Of a stretch of DNA of 37,154 nt, positions 24,082 through 33,104 are shown piece after piece (the stretch's first letter is position 1; each line of letters starts with the position of its first letter). Position numbers and translations under genes: made by a program. The DNA is from an uncultured Bacteroides sp. (GTDB lineage Bacteria; Bacteroidota; Bacteroidia; Bacteroidales; Bacteroidaceae). The stretch is from positions 1-37,154 of the forward strand of contig URCM01000018.1 in the NCBI GenBank assembly GCA_900546355.1. Direction: 5' to 3'. A model generated the notes under the pieces. It made no database searches and was not told the DNA's origin. It saw only the letters and a program-made list of their open reading frames with translations.

Positions 24082-25917
24082 TTAATGTTTGATACTATTT
24101 TCCATTTTGCCGATAGCTTCTACCGAAGTGGCATATACTTTATCCATCGCCTCGTTTTCGTCACCCGGAGCATAACGGGCAAATTCGCATTCATTCAAAG
24201 CATCGATAAATGATTTTGTAACTTCCTCGGACACTCCGTATTTAGTCAGTTCGGCTTCGATGTTGTCCTTTGAAAGCTGTGATACAGGTATGCTCAACTT
24301 GTCGCTGATGTACCCCCACAAGGCTTTCAGTACTTCATCGTAGAACTCATTCTTCTTGTTCTCTGCCAACAGTTTGCCAGCCAATTTCATACGCTTAGCA
24401 GCTACCTTATTCGCTTTTTTGGTTTTCACCTTTGCCACATTGGCATTTTCGGCAGCCTGCTTACGGAAAAAGATTACTAACGCAACAAATACGACCAGTG
24501 GAATAATATAGCCCAACCAATAACCTGTAGTGCCGAAGAAGACTTCACCTTTCGGTGTCAGTTTGGTATCACCTAACTTGATGAAACGCACGTCCTGACC
24601 CAATACTTTCACATTTTCCTTGCTTGTGAAGTCAGCAATTACCTGGTCGGCATTACCTTTTCCCTTCGCCACCTTTAGCTTATATTCTTCCGTTTTCAAT
24701 GTTTTATATGAACGGCTTTTCAAATCAAAATAAGTAAATTCCACAGGTGGAATCGTAAAGTCGCCCGCATGGCGTGGAATAGCAAGATACTCGATAGTTT
24801 GCGTACCCGACACTCCCGAATGCGATACATCAAAATTATTGTTTACTTTCGGATCGTATACTTCAAAATCTTCGGGAAATTTCACTTCCGGGCTACTGAT
24901 AAGTTTCATGTTACCCGAGCCTTTGATAGTCAGCTTGACGGTTACCGCATCATTGGTTTTCACTTCCTTTGCATTGATAGATGAAGAAAGGGTAAACGTA
25001 CCTACACCTCCCGAAAAATTCGCAGGTTTGGCAGGAAGCGGATTCACGTTTATAGTCACTTTCGGAGCTATAATTTTCTTCCGTACCTCAATATACCCGC
25101 CTCCATTAAAGAAAGCGTCGAAAGGGTCATCCGAAATAGTCTGTTGCGCTACAATTCCATCAAAAGTAACAGCAGGTATCTCCAACTTACCCGTTTGCTG
25201 GGGGAACAGGATGTATTGACGCCAAACAATCGTGTTATAATTACGCCCTTTATAATGCTCCATTGAGTATTGCTTCTGTTGGGGCAGCTGGATTTCCTGC
25301 ATCTGGAAACCTTTCATATCAGGCATATCCTCGACTAACTGACGAAGATTTACCGCTGTATATACTTTATATGTCAACAAAATAGCTTCCTGCTCGTAAA
25401 CATTGGTTTTTGAGGCAGTGGCCGTAACGAACAAGTCCTTATCGGTAATTTTACCGCCTGCTATCTGTGCACGCGAAGCGGACGATCCTCCTCTGCCTTG
25501 TCCCGACTGCTGGCTATTCGCCGATTGGTCGGGGGGAAGTACCTTAACGGTAAGAGCATTCGAAAATATCTTCTTGCCATCTACCTCGATACTGGCAGCG
25601 GGAATGGTATACGTTCCTTCCTTACCTGCCATTAATATATAGGTATAAGTGATGGAACTGCTCGACGACACTTTCCCGTTAATAATCTGCGTGCTACTCT
25701 GTTGCGAGCGGCTCGGTCCCATCAACACATCAAATCCACTGATAGAAGGAGCCAAAAAGTCTTTCACCTTCTGTGTATTGACTGTAAAAGTCAGCCGAAA
25801 CTGATCTCCGCTTACCACCACATCGGGAGCTTCAGCAGTAAGTGTGACATCATCTTTCGCCTGCATCGGCAAAACGGCAATGACTAACAGTAGAAAGAAA
25901 ATTAGTTTTCTCATCAT
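24082..25917 (-). CDS. batD: BatD, oxygen-tolerance type membrane protein
   Basis: 611 residues with a signal peptide (MMRKLIFFLLLVIAVLPMQA). A large extracytoplasmic beta-rich region follows (about 22-440) containing repeated Ig-like units (DVVVSGDQFRLTFTVNTQKV, TNDAVTVKLTIKGSGNMKLIS, IEYLAIPRHAGDFTIPPVEFTYFD). A membrane segment (about 465-485, WLGYIIPLVVFVALVIFF) leads to a basic cytoplasmic helical tail with KLSIPVSQLSKDNIEAEL and CEFARYAPG. The layout is that of BatD/PF13584. It probably binds partners across the envelope. It is second to last of the bat genes. Confidence 0.95.
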   Translation of the reverse strand: MMRKLIFFLLLVIAVLPMQAKDDVTLTAEAPDVVVSGDQFRLTFTVNTQKVKDFLAPSISGFDVLMGPSRSQQSSTQIINGKVSSSSSITYTYILMAGKEGTYTIPAASIEVDGKKIFSNALTVKVLPPDQSANSQQSGQGRGGSSASRAQIAGGKITDKDLFVTATASKTNVYEQEAILLTYKVYTAVNLRQLVEDMPDMKGFQMQEIQLPQQKQYSMEHYKGRNYNTIVWRQYILFPQQTGKLEIPAVTFDGIVAQQTISDDPFDAFFNGGGYIEVRKKIIAPKVTINVNPLPAKPANFSGGVGTFTLSSSINAKEVKTNDAVTVKLTIKGSGNMKLISSPEVKFPEDFEVYDPKVNNNFDVSHSGVSGTQTIEYLAIPRHAGDFTIPPVEFTYFDLKSRSYKTLKTEEYKLKVAKGKGNADQVIADFTSKENVKVLGQDVRFIKLGDTKLTPKGEVFFGTTGYWLGYIIPLVVFVALVIFFRKQAAENANVAKVKTKKANKVAAKRMKLAGKLLAENKKNEFYDEVLKALWGYISDKLSIPVSQLSKDNIEAELTKYGVSEEVTKSFIDALNECEFARYAPGDENEAMDKVYATSVEAIGKMENSIKH

Positions 25918-25957
25918 CTATGTCTATTTTTATAATTTTTTCATTCTTCATCAAAGA

Positions 25958-26668
25958 TTACCAGTCCTTCTCTAACTTACGGCCTTCTACGCGAACTCCT
26001 TTTTTCACTTTATCCTGTACGTTCTTTTCGTCCTGCATAGCGGCTCTCAACAACTGCTCGGCATTTTCTTTCGACATTTGGTTCTGTTGTTGCTGCTGTT
26101 GTTGCTGTTGGTTATTTTGTTGTTGGTCTTTCTTTTGTTGGTCTTGTTGATCCTTGTTCTGCTTGTTCTCGTCCTGCTTTTGGTCTTGCTTCTGTTCTTG
26201 CTGCTGGTTTTGATTCTGCTGTTGCTGCTGATCTTTCAGTTGCTTCTGTGCCAAAGCGAGGTTGTAACGGGTCTCATTGTCATGCGGATTATTGCGCAAA
26301 GCTTCTTTATAGGCTTCGATGCATTGCGGCAATTGCTTCGATGACTGTAAGATGACTCCCATGTTATGATAAATCTGCGCCAGTTTTATTTTGTCCTTCT
26401 CCACATGGCGTGCTGCTTCATACTGCTCCATTGCTTCCTTGGCTTTCTGCTGCATCAACAAGGAGTTTCCTAAGTTATACATGGCATCAGTCGATTTCGG
26501 TTCTTGTTCCAACGCTTTCCGATAGTCAACTTCTGCTTTAACGAAAGTACTGTCCTTATACAGCTTGTTTCCGCTACGCAAATAGTCGCGTTCGGTTTTC
26601 TGCCCGTATGCCGACACCGAAACCAATGCCGCACCCAGCACTATGATTATTTCTTTCCGTCTCATCAT
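25958..26668 (-). CDS. batC: BatC, TPR protein with glutamine-rich tail
   Basis: 236 residues. A hydrophobic N-terminus (IIIVLGAALVSVSAYG) looks like a signal peptide. TPR repeats lie at about 25-140 (VDYRKALEQEPKSTDAMYNLGNSLLMQQ, HNMGVILQSSKQLPQCIEAYKEALRNN). Then comes a segment (about 141-198) made mainly of Gln with Asn, Lys and Asp, and a charged helical end. BatC-type TPR proteins usually scaffold the other Bat members. The start overlaps the batB stop by four bases. Confidence 0.93.
   Translation of the reverse strand: MMRRKEIIIVLGAALVSVSAYGQKTERDYLRSGNKLYKDSTFVKAEVDYRKALEQEPKSTDAMYNLGNSLLMQQKAKEAMEQYEAARHVEKDKIKLAQIYHNMGVILQSSKQLPQCIEAYKEALRNNPHDNETRYNLALAQKQLKDQQQQQNQNQQQEQKQDQKQDENKQNKDQQDQQKKDQQQNNQQQQQQQQQNQMSKENAEQLLRAAMQDEKNVQDKVKKGVRVEGRKLEKDW
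26075..26248 (-). repeat. CAG/CAA-rich low-complexity tract in batC
   Basis: This stretch of batC encodes about 58 residues, most of them Gln, by CAG and CAA codons with interspersed Asn, Lys and Asp. Mixed codons argue against a recent pure slippage expansion, but the length is likely to vary between strains. Confidence 0.85.
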
Positions 26669-27693
26669 TTGTCCTGTTTAAAGAGTTTCACATTTTTGAA
26701 GAGCGGGTTTTTCCGTTCCAGCAACATCAAGTCAACGGCAAGCAACAGCAATGCCATCCATGCCAATACTTGGAATTGCTCATCGAACTCAGTGAAAACT
26801 TGCGTCTCTACATCAGCTTTTGCCAGTTTATTGATTTCAGCATTCAAGGCACGCTCGGCATTATTCGTATTATCTACACGTACATAAATACCATTCCCCG
26901 CCTTCGCTATCTCCTGGCACATTTGCTCGTTCAATCGAGTTACAATGACGCTGCCGTCTTTATCGCGTCTGTATTCATTACCATTGCCTGCCGGAATGGG
27001 AGAGCCATCGGGTGACCCCACCCCCAGTACAAAAACACGCACTCCTTTCTTCGCCGCTTCTTGCGCAGCTTCCACAGCTCCTCCCTCATGGTTTTCGCCA
27101 TCGGTTATCAACACGATGGCACGCCCTACACCTTCGTTCGGCGTAAAACTTTTCATCGCCAGGTCAATAGCCCCACGGATATCGGTTCCTTGTGTAGAGA
27201 TGAGCGAGGGAGAAATCGTTTCCAAAAACATTTTAGCAGAAATATAATCGCTCGTAATAGGCAATTGCGTAAAGGCCTCTCCTGCAAAAACAATCATCGC
27301 CACCTTATCATTATTGAATGTTTCCACCAAACGTGAAATAAGTTTCTTCGACTTTTCCAAACGGCTTGGAGTCACATCCTCTGCCAACATTGAATTTGAA
27401 ATATCCAATGCCACTACCGTTTCCACTCCCTGACGTTTCACGGTTTCCATCTTCGAACCGAACTGAGGGCGTGCCAACATAAAAATAATCATCGTCAAAG
27501 CCGCAAATACCAACCAGAACTTGATATCGGGACGATACTTCGACACGGTAGGCATCAAATGTGCCAACAATTCGGGGTCGCCGTATTGACGTATTCTTTT
27601 CCGTCGACGCCAATTGGAGTAGAGATACAATGCCACCAAAACAGGCAATACGGCAAGTAAATATAAATAGATTGGTTCTCCAAATCGAAACAT
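26665..27693 (-). CDS. batB: BatB, von Willebrand factor A membrane protein
   Basis: 342 residues. Two N-terminal membrane segments (about 8-26 and 58-76) lead to a vWA domain (about 91-270) with a metal-ion-dependent adhesion site starting DISNS (Asp97, Ser99, Ser101) and continuing ISTQGTDIRGAIDLA and LITDGENHEGGA. A third membrane segment is near the C-terminus (VLAWMALLLLAVDLMLL). It resembles BatA closely, so the two probably arose by duplication. The vWA domain faces the periplasm or cytoplasm depending on topology. The end overlaps batC. Confidence 0.95.
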   Translation of the reverse strand: MFRFGEPIYLYLLAVLPVLVALYLYSNWRRRKRIRQYGDPELLAHLMPTVSKYRPDIKFWLVFAALTMIIFMLARPQFGSKMETVKRQGVETVVALDISNSMLAEDVTPSRLEKSKKLISRLVETFNNDKVAMIVFAGEAFTQLPITSDYISAKMFLETISPSLISTQGTDIRGAIDLAMKSFTPNEGVGRAIVLITDGENHEGGAVEAAQEAAKKGVRVFVLGVGSPDGSPIPAGNGNEYRRDKDGSVIVTRLNEQMCQEIAKAGNGIYVRVDNTNNAERALNAEINKLAKADVETQVFTEFDEQFQVLAWMALLLLAVDLMLLERKNPLFKNVKLFKQDK

Positions 27694-27706
27694 AGCTTCT
27701 TCTTTT

Positions 27707-28705
27707 TTAAGGTATTTTCTTTAATACAGTGTTGCGCAGGATAAGTTCCAACAAAACACATAAGAATGCCACTAAAGCAAAAGGCAAGTAGGCTTCTTCA
27801 CGTTTGCTGAATTCTTTCACGTTCAGCTTGGTCTTCTCCAACTTGTCTATCTCCTTATACACTTCTTCCAACTTCGAATTGCTCGTTGCACGGAAATAAT
27901 TGCCGTTCGTTGTTCCTGCTATCTGAATCAACGTTTGTTCATCTATTTCTACAGGCACATTAACATATTGTATACCTGCATAAGTAGGCATCGGATAAGG
28001 TGCCGTTCCGTTTGTCCCTACTCCGATTGTGTATACTCGAATGCCGAATTGCTTGGCTATTTCAGCCGCGGTAAGGGGAGAAATGTCACCACGGTTATTA
28101 CTTCCATCGGTCAACAAGATAATAACTTTCGATTTTGCCTTGCTATCTTTCAAACGACTGATAGCATTTGCCAACCCCATACCGATAGCCGTACCGTCTT
28201 CTATCAATCCACGCTGAGCTATATCCCCTTTAATACTATGAAAAAGATTCAGTAATACGGCATGGTCAACCGTTAACGGACACTGCGTAAAAGCTTCTCC
28301 CGCAAAAATAGTCAGACCGATATTGTCGTTCGGACGTCCGTTGATAAATTCCGATGCGACCTGCTTTGCCGCTTCCAAACGGTTAGGCTTCAAATCTTCA
28401 GCAAGCATACTAGTCGACACATCGACAGCCATCATAATATCAATTCCTTCTATCTCAGTGTTCTGCCAATTATCAGTGGTTTGCGGACGCGCCAGCACCA
28501 ACACAATCATCACAAATGCTGCTATACGCAGCAGGAAAGGAGCATGAAGCAAATACAGTTTCCAACTTCGCCGAGCGTTCATATACATACGGGTCGTAGA
28601 GACCTGCAACGTAGGTTCCGTCTTTTTCCGCCGCATGAAATACCATACGATATAAGGTATCAGCAGCAATAATAAAAACAGATATTCGATATTTGCAAAA
28701 ATCAT
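27707..28705 (-). CDS. batA: BatA, von Willebrand factor A membrane protein
   Basis: 332 residues. Membrane segments near 5-25 and 54-72 precede the vWA domain (about 88-290) with DVSTS (Asp95, Ser97, Ser99), IEDGTAIGMGLANAI and LLTDGSNNRGDI, so the metal site is complete. The C-terminal membrane segment is AYLPFALVAFLCVLLELIL. It is thought to interact with BatB and the MoxR ATPase. It follows the 368-residue gene by 18 bases. Confidence 0.95.
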   Translation of the reverse strand: MIFANIEYLFLLLLLIPYIVWYFMRRKKTEPTLQVSTTRMYMNARRSWKLYLLHAPFLLRIAAFVMIVLVLARPQTTDNWQNTEIEGIDIMMAVDVSTSMLAEDLKPNRLEAAKQVASEFINGRPNDNIGLTIFAGEAFTQCPLTVDHAVLLNLFHSIKGDIAQRGLIEDGTAIGMGLANAISRLKDSKAKSKVIILLTDGSNNRGDISPLTAAEIAKQFGIRVYTIGVGTNGTAPYPMPTYAGIQYVNVPVEIDEQTLIQIAGTTNGNYFRATSNSKLEEVYKEIDKLEKTKLNVKEFSKREEAYLPFALVAFLCVLLELILRNTVLKKIP

Positions 28706-28723
28706 AGTCGCTACAATTATTGA

Positions 28724-29830
28724 TTAAAAGAAAAGATCGATGATACGCCGTATTACAAAATACAGTCCTGTCACAGCACCTATCGAAGTAACGGCAATGC
28801 AAACCGCCAATACGATACGCCCTTGTTTCGACCGTTTTTCTTCCACACGGATTTCCGTCGGTTCTTTCTTTGCATTCGGGTCTTCTTCTACTTTTGTCTG
28901 GTTAATGAAGTCAACGGCATTTACCAGATTCATGTCGTTTTCATTCATCAACGGCGCATGCTTGGCGAATTTCACCAAATCGGCTGTTTCAAACAACAGT
29001 TTCAAGTCATTAATAGACTGTGGGTCTTTCACTTGCAACAGATGGTCGATAATCTCAGAGGAAGTCATTTCCATCGCATTAAAGCCGAAACGTTCCTTGA
29101 TATACGTACGGATAGCGTCCGTCAGTTCGGTATAATACAATTTCGGATCTTCACGCTGTACTTGCTTATCAGCCTTGATTTCTTCGATTTTCTTCATCGC
29201 TACTTGATGAGGAGGAAGTTTAGGCGCTACTTTGATAATCTTGATAATAGGTTTGTTATCGCGATAACGAATAACAAGGAACACGGCGATCACTCCCATC
29301 ACAAGCAAAAATATTCCCCACCACACCATGGATGCCACATCATCCCACGTAATAGGAACTTTGCGGATGTCTTTCGCTCCAAAGAACTGATCGGGATGCA
29401 AAGTGTCTACAGGAATAGAGTAAACTTTCAAAGCCAACGCTTTCGACAAATAAGGTTTACCATCCACCTGTACCTCGAAAGGAGGCAGATAATACAAAGC
29501 TGAATCAAACGAAGTAACGGTATATTCCTGAGAAATAAGCCATCGCTTGTCATCGTTCAACGATTGGGTATCGGGTTTCGCCACGTCCAACACTTCTACC
29601 CCTCTTACTAAAGTATCCCGCAGCAAAGGAAGCTGCAATTTCTGACCGGCGTTCATGCTTACCTGCAACTTTATTTTCGCCTGCTCGCCGATAAGCAGTT
29701 GGAGTGAGTCAATAGTAGCATCTACCGTTACTTGCGCATACGCTCCGGCTGTGGCAAAAAACAGCAACGTCAATACGCAACTTATTGTTTTCAGCAATCG
29801 TCTCCTATATATATATAAGGTGTACTTCAT
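28724..29830 (-). CDS. BatD-like membrane protein of the bat operon, function unknown
   Basis: About 368 residues from the ATG at 29830, which opens on a signal peptide (LLKTISCVLTLLFFATAGAYA); the nine codons before it overlap the previous gene. The periplasmic part (about 35-180) is beta-rich (VTVDATIDSLQLLIGEQAKI). A membrane segment at about 185-205 (MVWWGIFLLVMGVIAVFLVI) leads to a cytoplasmic helical domain with TELTDAIRTYIKERFGFNAMEMTSSEIIDHL, and a last hydrophobic segment ends the protein. It shares this plan with BatD but is shorter. It is present at this place in Bacteroides bat operons but has no assigned role. Confidence 0.8.
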   Translation of the reverse strand: MKYTLYIYRRRLLKTISCVLTLLFFATAGAYAQVTVDATIDSLQLLIGEQAKIKLQVSMNAGQKLQLPLLRDTLVRGVEVLDVAKPDTQSLNDDKRWLISQEYTVTSFDSALYYLPPFEVQVDGKPYLSKALALKVYSIPVDTLHPDQFFGAKDIRKVPITWDDVASMVWWGIFLLVMGVIAVFLVIRYRDNKPIIKIIKVAPKLPPHQVAMKKIEEIKADKQVQREDPKLYYTELTDAIRTYIKERFGFNAMEMTSSEIIDHLLQVKDPQSINDLKLLFETADLVKFAKHAPLMNENDMNLVNAVDFINQTKVEEDPNAKKEPTEIRVEEKRSKQGRIVLAVCIAVTSIGAVTGLYFVIRRIIDLFF

Positions 29831-29840
29831 ACGTCCTCCT

Positions 29841-30716
29841 TTAGTTTCGTTTTGCAAATAAATTAAGCAAGGCTTTCACATAATCCTGGTCGGTACGTAC
29901 TGATACCGAATCGACATTGCTGTGAGTAAATACCTCGTTTAGTTTTTGTTGACGCTGCCGCCACCAAGAGTGATGAGCATTTCGCAAGGCTTTCGACGAG
30001 GTGTCTATCCATTGCTCGTGCCCTGTTTCGGCGTCACGCACCTTCATCAATCCTACATCGGGCAACTCTTCCATACGACGATCATATACTTGTACCGCCA
30101 CCACATCATGTTTGCGGTTGGCTATCGTCAGAGCGTTCTGATAATCGTGATCATCTACGAAGTCGCTCAGCATAAACGCCGTACAACGTTTCTTCAACAC
30201 ATTCGTCAGGTACTCTATGGCACACTGTATGTCAGTACGTTTACTTTCAGGCTTGAAATCGAGCAATTCGCGAATAATGTATAGGATATGCTTGCGTCCC
30301 TTTTTGGGCGGAATGAATTTCTCTATGCGGTCGGAGAAAAAGATAACACCTATCTTGTCGTTGTTCTGGATAGCGGAAAAAGCTAAGGTCGCGGCTATTT
30401 CAGTTACCATATTCTTTTTCAACTGCTGTACCGTACCGAAATCCAAGCTGTTCGAAACGTCTACCAGCAACATCACCGTCAGCTCGCGTTCTTCCTCGAA
30501 CACCTTGACAAACGGTTTGTCGAAGCGGGCTGTCACGTTCCAGTCTATATCGCGCACATCATCGCCGAACTGATACTCACGAACTTCCGAGAAGGCCATA
30601 CCTCTACCTTTGAAAGCCGAATGGTATTGCCCTGCAAAAATATTGCTCGACAGTCCTCGAGTCTTGATTTCAATCTGGCGTACCCGTTTTAACAATTCAC
30701 TTGTTTCCATTTTCAT
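29841..30716 (-). CDS. DUF58 domain protein
   Basis: 291 residues. The first part has REYQFGDDVRDIDWNVTARFDKPFVKVFEEER (about 45-77), the DUF58 signature including DIDWN. A vWA-like fold follows with DVSNS (86-90), so a metal-binding site is likely. No membrane segment is visible. In MoxR-type clusters DUF58 proteins are paired with the AAA+ ATPase and thought to be its target or adaptor. It lies 184 bases after moxR and 10 bases before the 368-residue gene. Confidence 0.93.
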   Translation of the reverse strand: MKMETSELLKRVRQIEIKTRGLSSNIFAGQYHSAFKGRGMAFSEVREYQFGDDVRDIDWNVTARFDKPFVKVFEEERELTVMLLVDVSNSLDFGTVQQLKKNMVTEIAATLAFSAIQNNDKIGVIFFSDRIEKFIPPKKGRKHILYIIRELLDFKPESKRTDIQCAIEYLTNVLKKRCTAFMLSDFVDDHDYQNALTIANRKHDVVAVQVYDRRMEELPDVGLMKVRDAETGHEQWIDTSSKALRNAHHSWWRQRQQKLNEVFTHSNVDSVSVRTDQDYVKALLNLFAKRN

Positions 30717-30900
30717 TTATATTTTCACCACAGACTACACGAACGCAATCCGTACTTACTTTTTCATCTTGTACATCCTCTAAATGCGGCTGCACGTTTC
30801 ACAAAAAAACGTCTACTCGTTTGGAAGAAGGGCATGTCGGGATAGGATGTGAGCATCAAAAAACAATTCCACCCTAACACACCTTCTTTTCCCCGTAATA

Positions 30901-31896
30901 TCAAGGCACTTCTACCTTATTCAAGATTTTACTTACGATTTCATCCGAAGTAACATTAGTCGCTTCCGCTTCGTAAGTCAAACCAATACGGTGACGTAAT
31001 ACATCATGAGCGACCGCACGCACATCTTCGGGAATAACATAACCACGACGCTTGATAAATGCATAGCTACGTGCAGCCAACGCTAGATTAATAGACGCAC
31101 GCGGCGAACCGCCAAACCCAATCAGTCCCTTCAGGTCTTTCAAATCATATTTTTCAGGATAGCGGGTAGCGAAAACGATATCGGCAATATATTGTTCGAT
31201 TTTTTCATCCAAATATACCAAACGTACCACTTTGCGTGCTTCGATTATGTCTTCCGCCTTCAGAATAGGACGTATCGTCTGTTTCTCGCCCGATATGTTC
31301 TGACGGATGATTTTCTTTTCCTCTTCCAACTTCGGATAGTCAATCAGCACTTTCAGCATAAAACGGTCTACTTGCGCTTCAGGAAGTGGATATGTACCTT
31401 CTTGCTCAATAGGGTTTTGAGTGGCCATAACCAAGAATGGTGACGGAAGATCGAATGTCTGCTTGCCCAACGTCACCTGACGCTCTTGCATCGCTTCGAG
31501 CAACGCACTCTGCACTTTTGCAGGGGCACGGTTGATTTCATCCGCCAAAATAAAGTTGGCAAAAATGGGACCTTTATTCGTGACGAACTGTTCGTCTTTC
31601 TGACTGTATATCATTGTACCGAGAATATCGGCCGGCAATAAGTCAGGAGTAAACTGAACACGACTGTACTTGGAGTCAATCAGCGAAGCAAGGGTTTTGA
31701 TTGCCAGTGTCTTCGCCAATCCCGGGACACCTTCCAGAAGGATGTGTCCGTCTGACAACAGGCCAATTAACAACGATTCTACCAAATGTTTCTGTCCTAC
31801 AATTACCTGATCCATACCAGCCATCAGGTTGGTCACAAATGCGCTTTCGCGCTCTATTCGTTCATTCAATGCACGAATATCAATAGCTTCAGCCAT
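30901..31896 (-). CDS. MoxR-family AAA+ ATPase
   Basis: 331 residues, typical length. Walker A is GVPGLAKT (56-63), Walker B FILADE (115-120), then NRAPAKVQSALLEAMQERQV with the sensor region and MATQNPIEQEGTYPLPEAQVDRF. The family is thought to act as a chaperone in metal-ion or protein-complex assembly with vWA proteins. It is the first gene of the DUF58-bat transcript and has a promoter-like pair upstream. It is cytoplasmic. Confidence 0.96.
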   Translation of the reverse strand: MAEAIDIRALNERIERESAFVTNLMAGMDQVIVGQKHLVESLLIGLLSDGHILLEGVPGLAKTLAIKTLASLIDSKYSRVQFTPDLLPADILGTMIYSQKDEQFVTNKGPIFANFILADEINRAPAKVQSALLEAMQERQVTLGKQTFDLPSPFLVMATQNPIEQEGTYPLPEAQVDRFMLKVLIDYPKLEEEKKIIRQNISGEKQTIRPILKAEDIIEARKVVRLVYLDEKIEQYIADIVFATRYPEKYDLKDLKGLIGFGGSPRASINLALAARSYAFIKRRGYVIPEDVRAVAHDVLRHRIGLTYEAEATNVTSDEIVSKILNKVEVP

Positions 31897-31969
31897 AGTT
31901 TTTCTTATTTTTTATGTTTCAATTATCGGTTCTTTGTACGCCCTTTCAGACGCTTTCTTTAATCGGTTT

Positions 31970-32001
31970 CAAAAGTACGGCATAATATTAACAGCTACAA
32001 C
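31970..32001 (-). promoter_or_regulatory. Candidate promoter of the moxR-bat operon
   Basis: On the minus strand: GTTG (32001-31998), 20 bases, TACTTTTG (31977-31970). The -7 matches TAnnTTTG exactly and the -33 box at three of four bases. It lies 74 bases before the moxR start, and the LysM gene ends upstream at 32075. Confidence 0.55.
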
Positions 32002-32074
32002 TAATTTTTATTAAAAAAACTAGCTGTGGCTTCCCATTTAAATCTTATTGGGCTAAAGTTTTTTAAATCCGTTC

Positions 32075-33088
32075 TCAATCATCGTCTCGCGCCAGCTTCG
32101 GAATGCGAATCGACGTACCTACGGGTATATCGTCAGCGTCTTTAATGACTTCACGGTTATGACGCACCAAATAGGGCCACAGGTTTTTGTTGCCATAATA
32201 ATGTTGTGCCAAGCGCGCCAAGCTTTCCCCCCGACGAAGCATGTGAGTGGTAAGCGTGCCTACAATAGCATAACGAACCGTATCCGACAAAATGACTGGA
32301 GCCGCTGCTTTCCCGGCAATACTTCGTTCCGGAAGGGCGGGAAGTGTCACCCTGACGTGTCTTGTACGAGACGGAAGCGTGTCTTTTTTCACGATTATAG
32401 CCGATGTCGTATCTGATTGCTGTTGTACTATTTCAGTCAGGACACGAACGAGCTGTTCGGGAATATACCGTCTGCCCGACAATATTCCCCAAGCGACACC
32501 ACCGCCTATCAATATGCCTATCAATAATACAGAAGCTACGAAACACCACGGCAAGCGAAATTTCCGTTTAGGGGTATCGCCGGTAAAATCTGTCTCCAGA
32601 AATTGAGACGGATTGTTTACTTCATTAATCACCGCCTTTTTGCCCGCTCCGTCCAGTGGTTCCAAAGACTGGACAAAGCCGTTTTCCGTGGTTTCTTCCT
32701 TTTGACCGGTTTCCGTTTTCTGGCCGGGCAAATGCAGTTCCAAATCAGTTTCGTCCGCCGCTGGAACCATAAGTGTTTCTTCCTCCACATCATCAAAATG
32801 AACCGTTTCGTTCAACGCCACCATCTCAAAATGGGCAAAAGGCTTGTTTATCGAATTGCGTACAGACACATCGGGCGTAAAAGAAATATGCGAGCGTGAG
32901 GTTTCGTCATCCGTATCTATCAACTTAAAAGTACCTAATCCCTTTACTCTGACATACTTGTCTCTTAGCACTGCGTCTTTCACCAAGGCAAAAAATTCCC
33001 TCACAAACACATCTGCATCCGCCTGTTCCATTGAGCAACGTTGCGCCAACATCCCGGCCAATCCCTGTAACGTACATCTTTCATTCAT
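32075..33088 (-). CDS. HU-like domain, membrane segment and LysM fusion protein
   Basis: 337 residues. Residues 1-95 resemble an HU/IHF domain (LQGLAGMLAQRCSMEQADADVFVREFF, VRVKGLGTFKLIDTD), with the loop PDVSVRNSINKPFAHFE in place of the usual DNA-arm RNPxTG. An acidic linker (100-170) is followed by basic KRKFR (174-178) and a single membrane segment (180-202). The C-terminal 50 residues (282-331) form a LysM domain (RRGESLARLAQHYYGNKNLWPYLVRHNR ... IPVGTSIRIPK). By the positive-inside rule the HU part faces the cytoplasm and LysM the periplasm. Whether HU still binds DNA is unknown. It lies 16 bases after the free HU gene. Confidence 0.88.
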   Translation of the reverse strand: MNERCTLQGLAGMLAQRCSMEQADADVFVREFFALVKDAVLRDKYVRVKGLGTFKLIDTDDETSRSHISFTPDVSVRNSINKPFAHFEMVALNETVHFDDVEEETLMVPAADETDLELHLPGQKTETGQKEETTENGFVQSLEPLDGAGKKAVINEVNNPSQFLETDFTGDTPKRKFRLPWCFVASVLLIGILIGGGVAWGILSGRRYIPEQLVRVLTEIVQQQSDTTSAIIVKKDTLPSRTRHVRVTLPALPERSIAGKAAAPVILSDTVRYAIVGTLTTHMLRRGESLARLAQHYYGNKNLWPYLVRHNREVIKDADDIPVGTSIRIPKLARDDD

Positions 33089-33104
33089 TGTGTTCCGCAG
33101 ACAT

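Noticed and set aside
26078..26344. Leu-rich plus-strand ORF resembling a membrane peptide
   Set aside because: It is the reverse reading of the CAG/CAA tract of batC, giving artificial poly-Leu.
28823..29503. 226-codon plus-strand ORF opposite the BatD-like gene
   Set aside because: Antisense of a gene whose own frame has a signal peptide and membrane segments.
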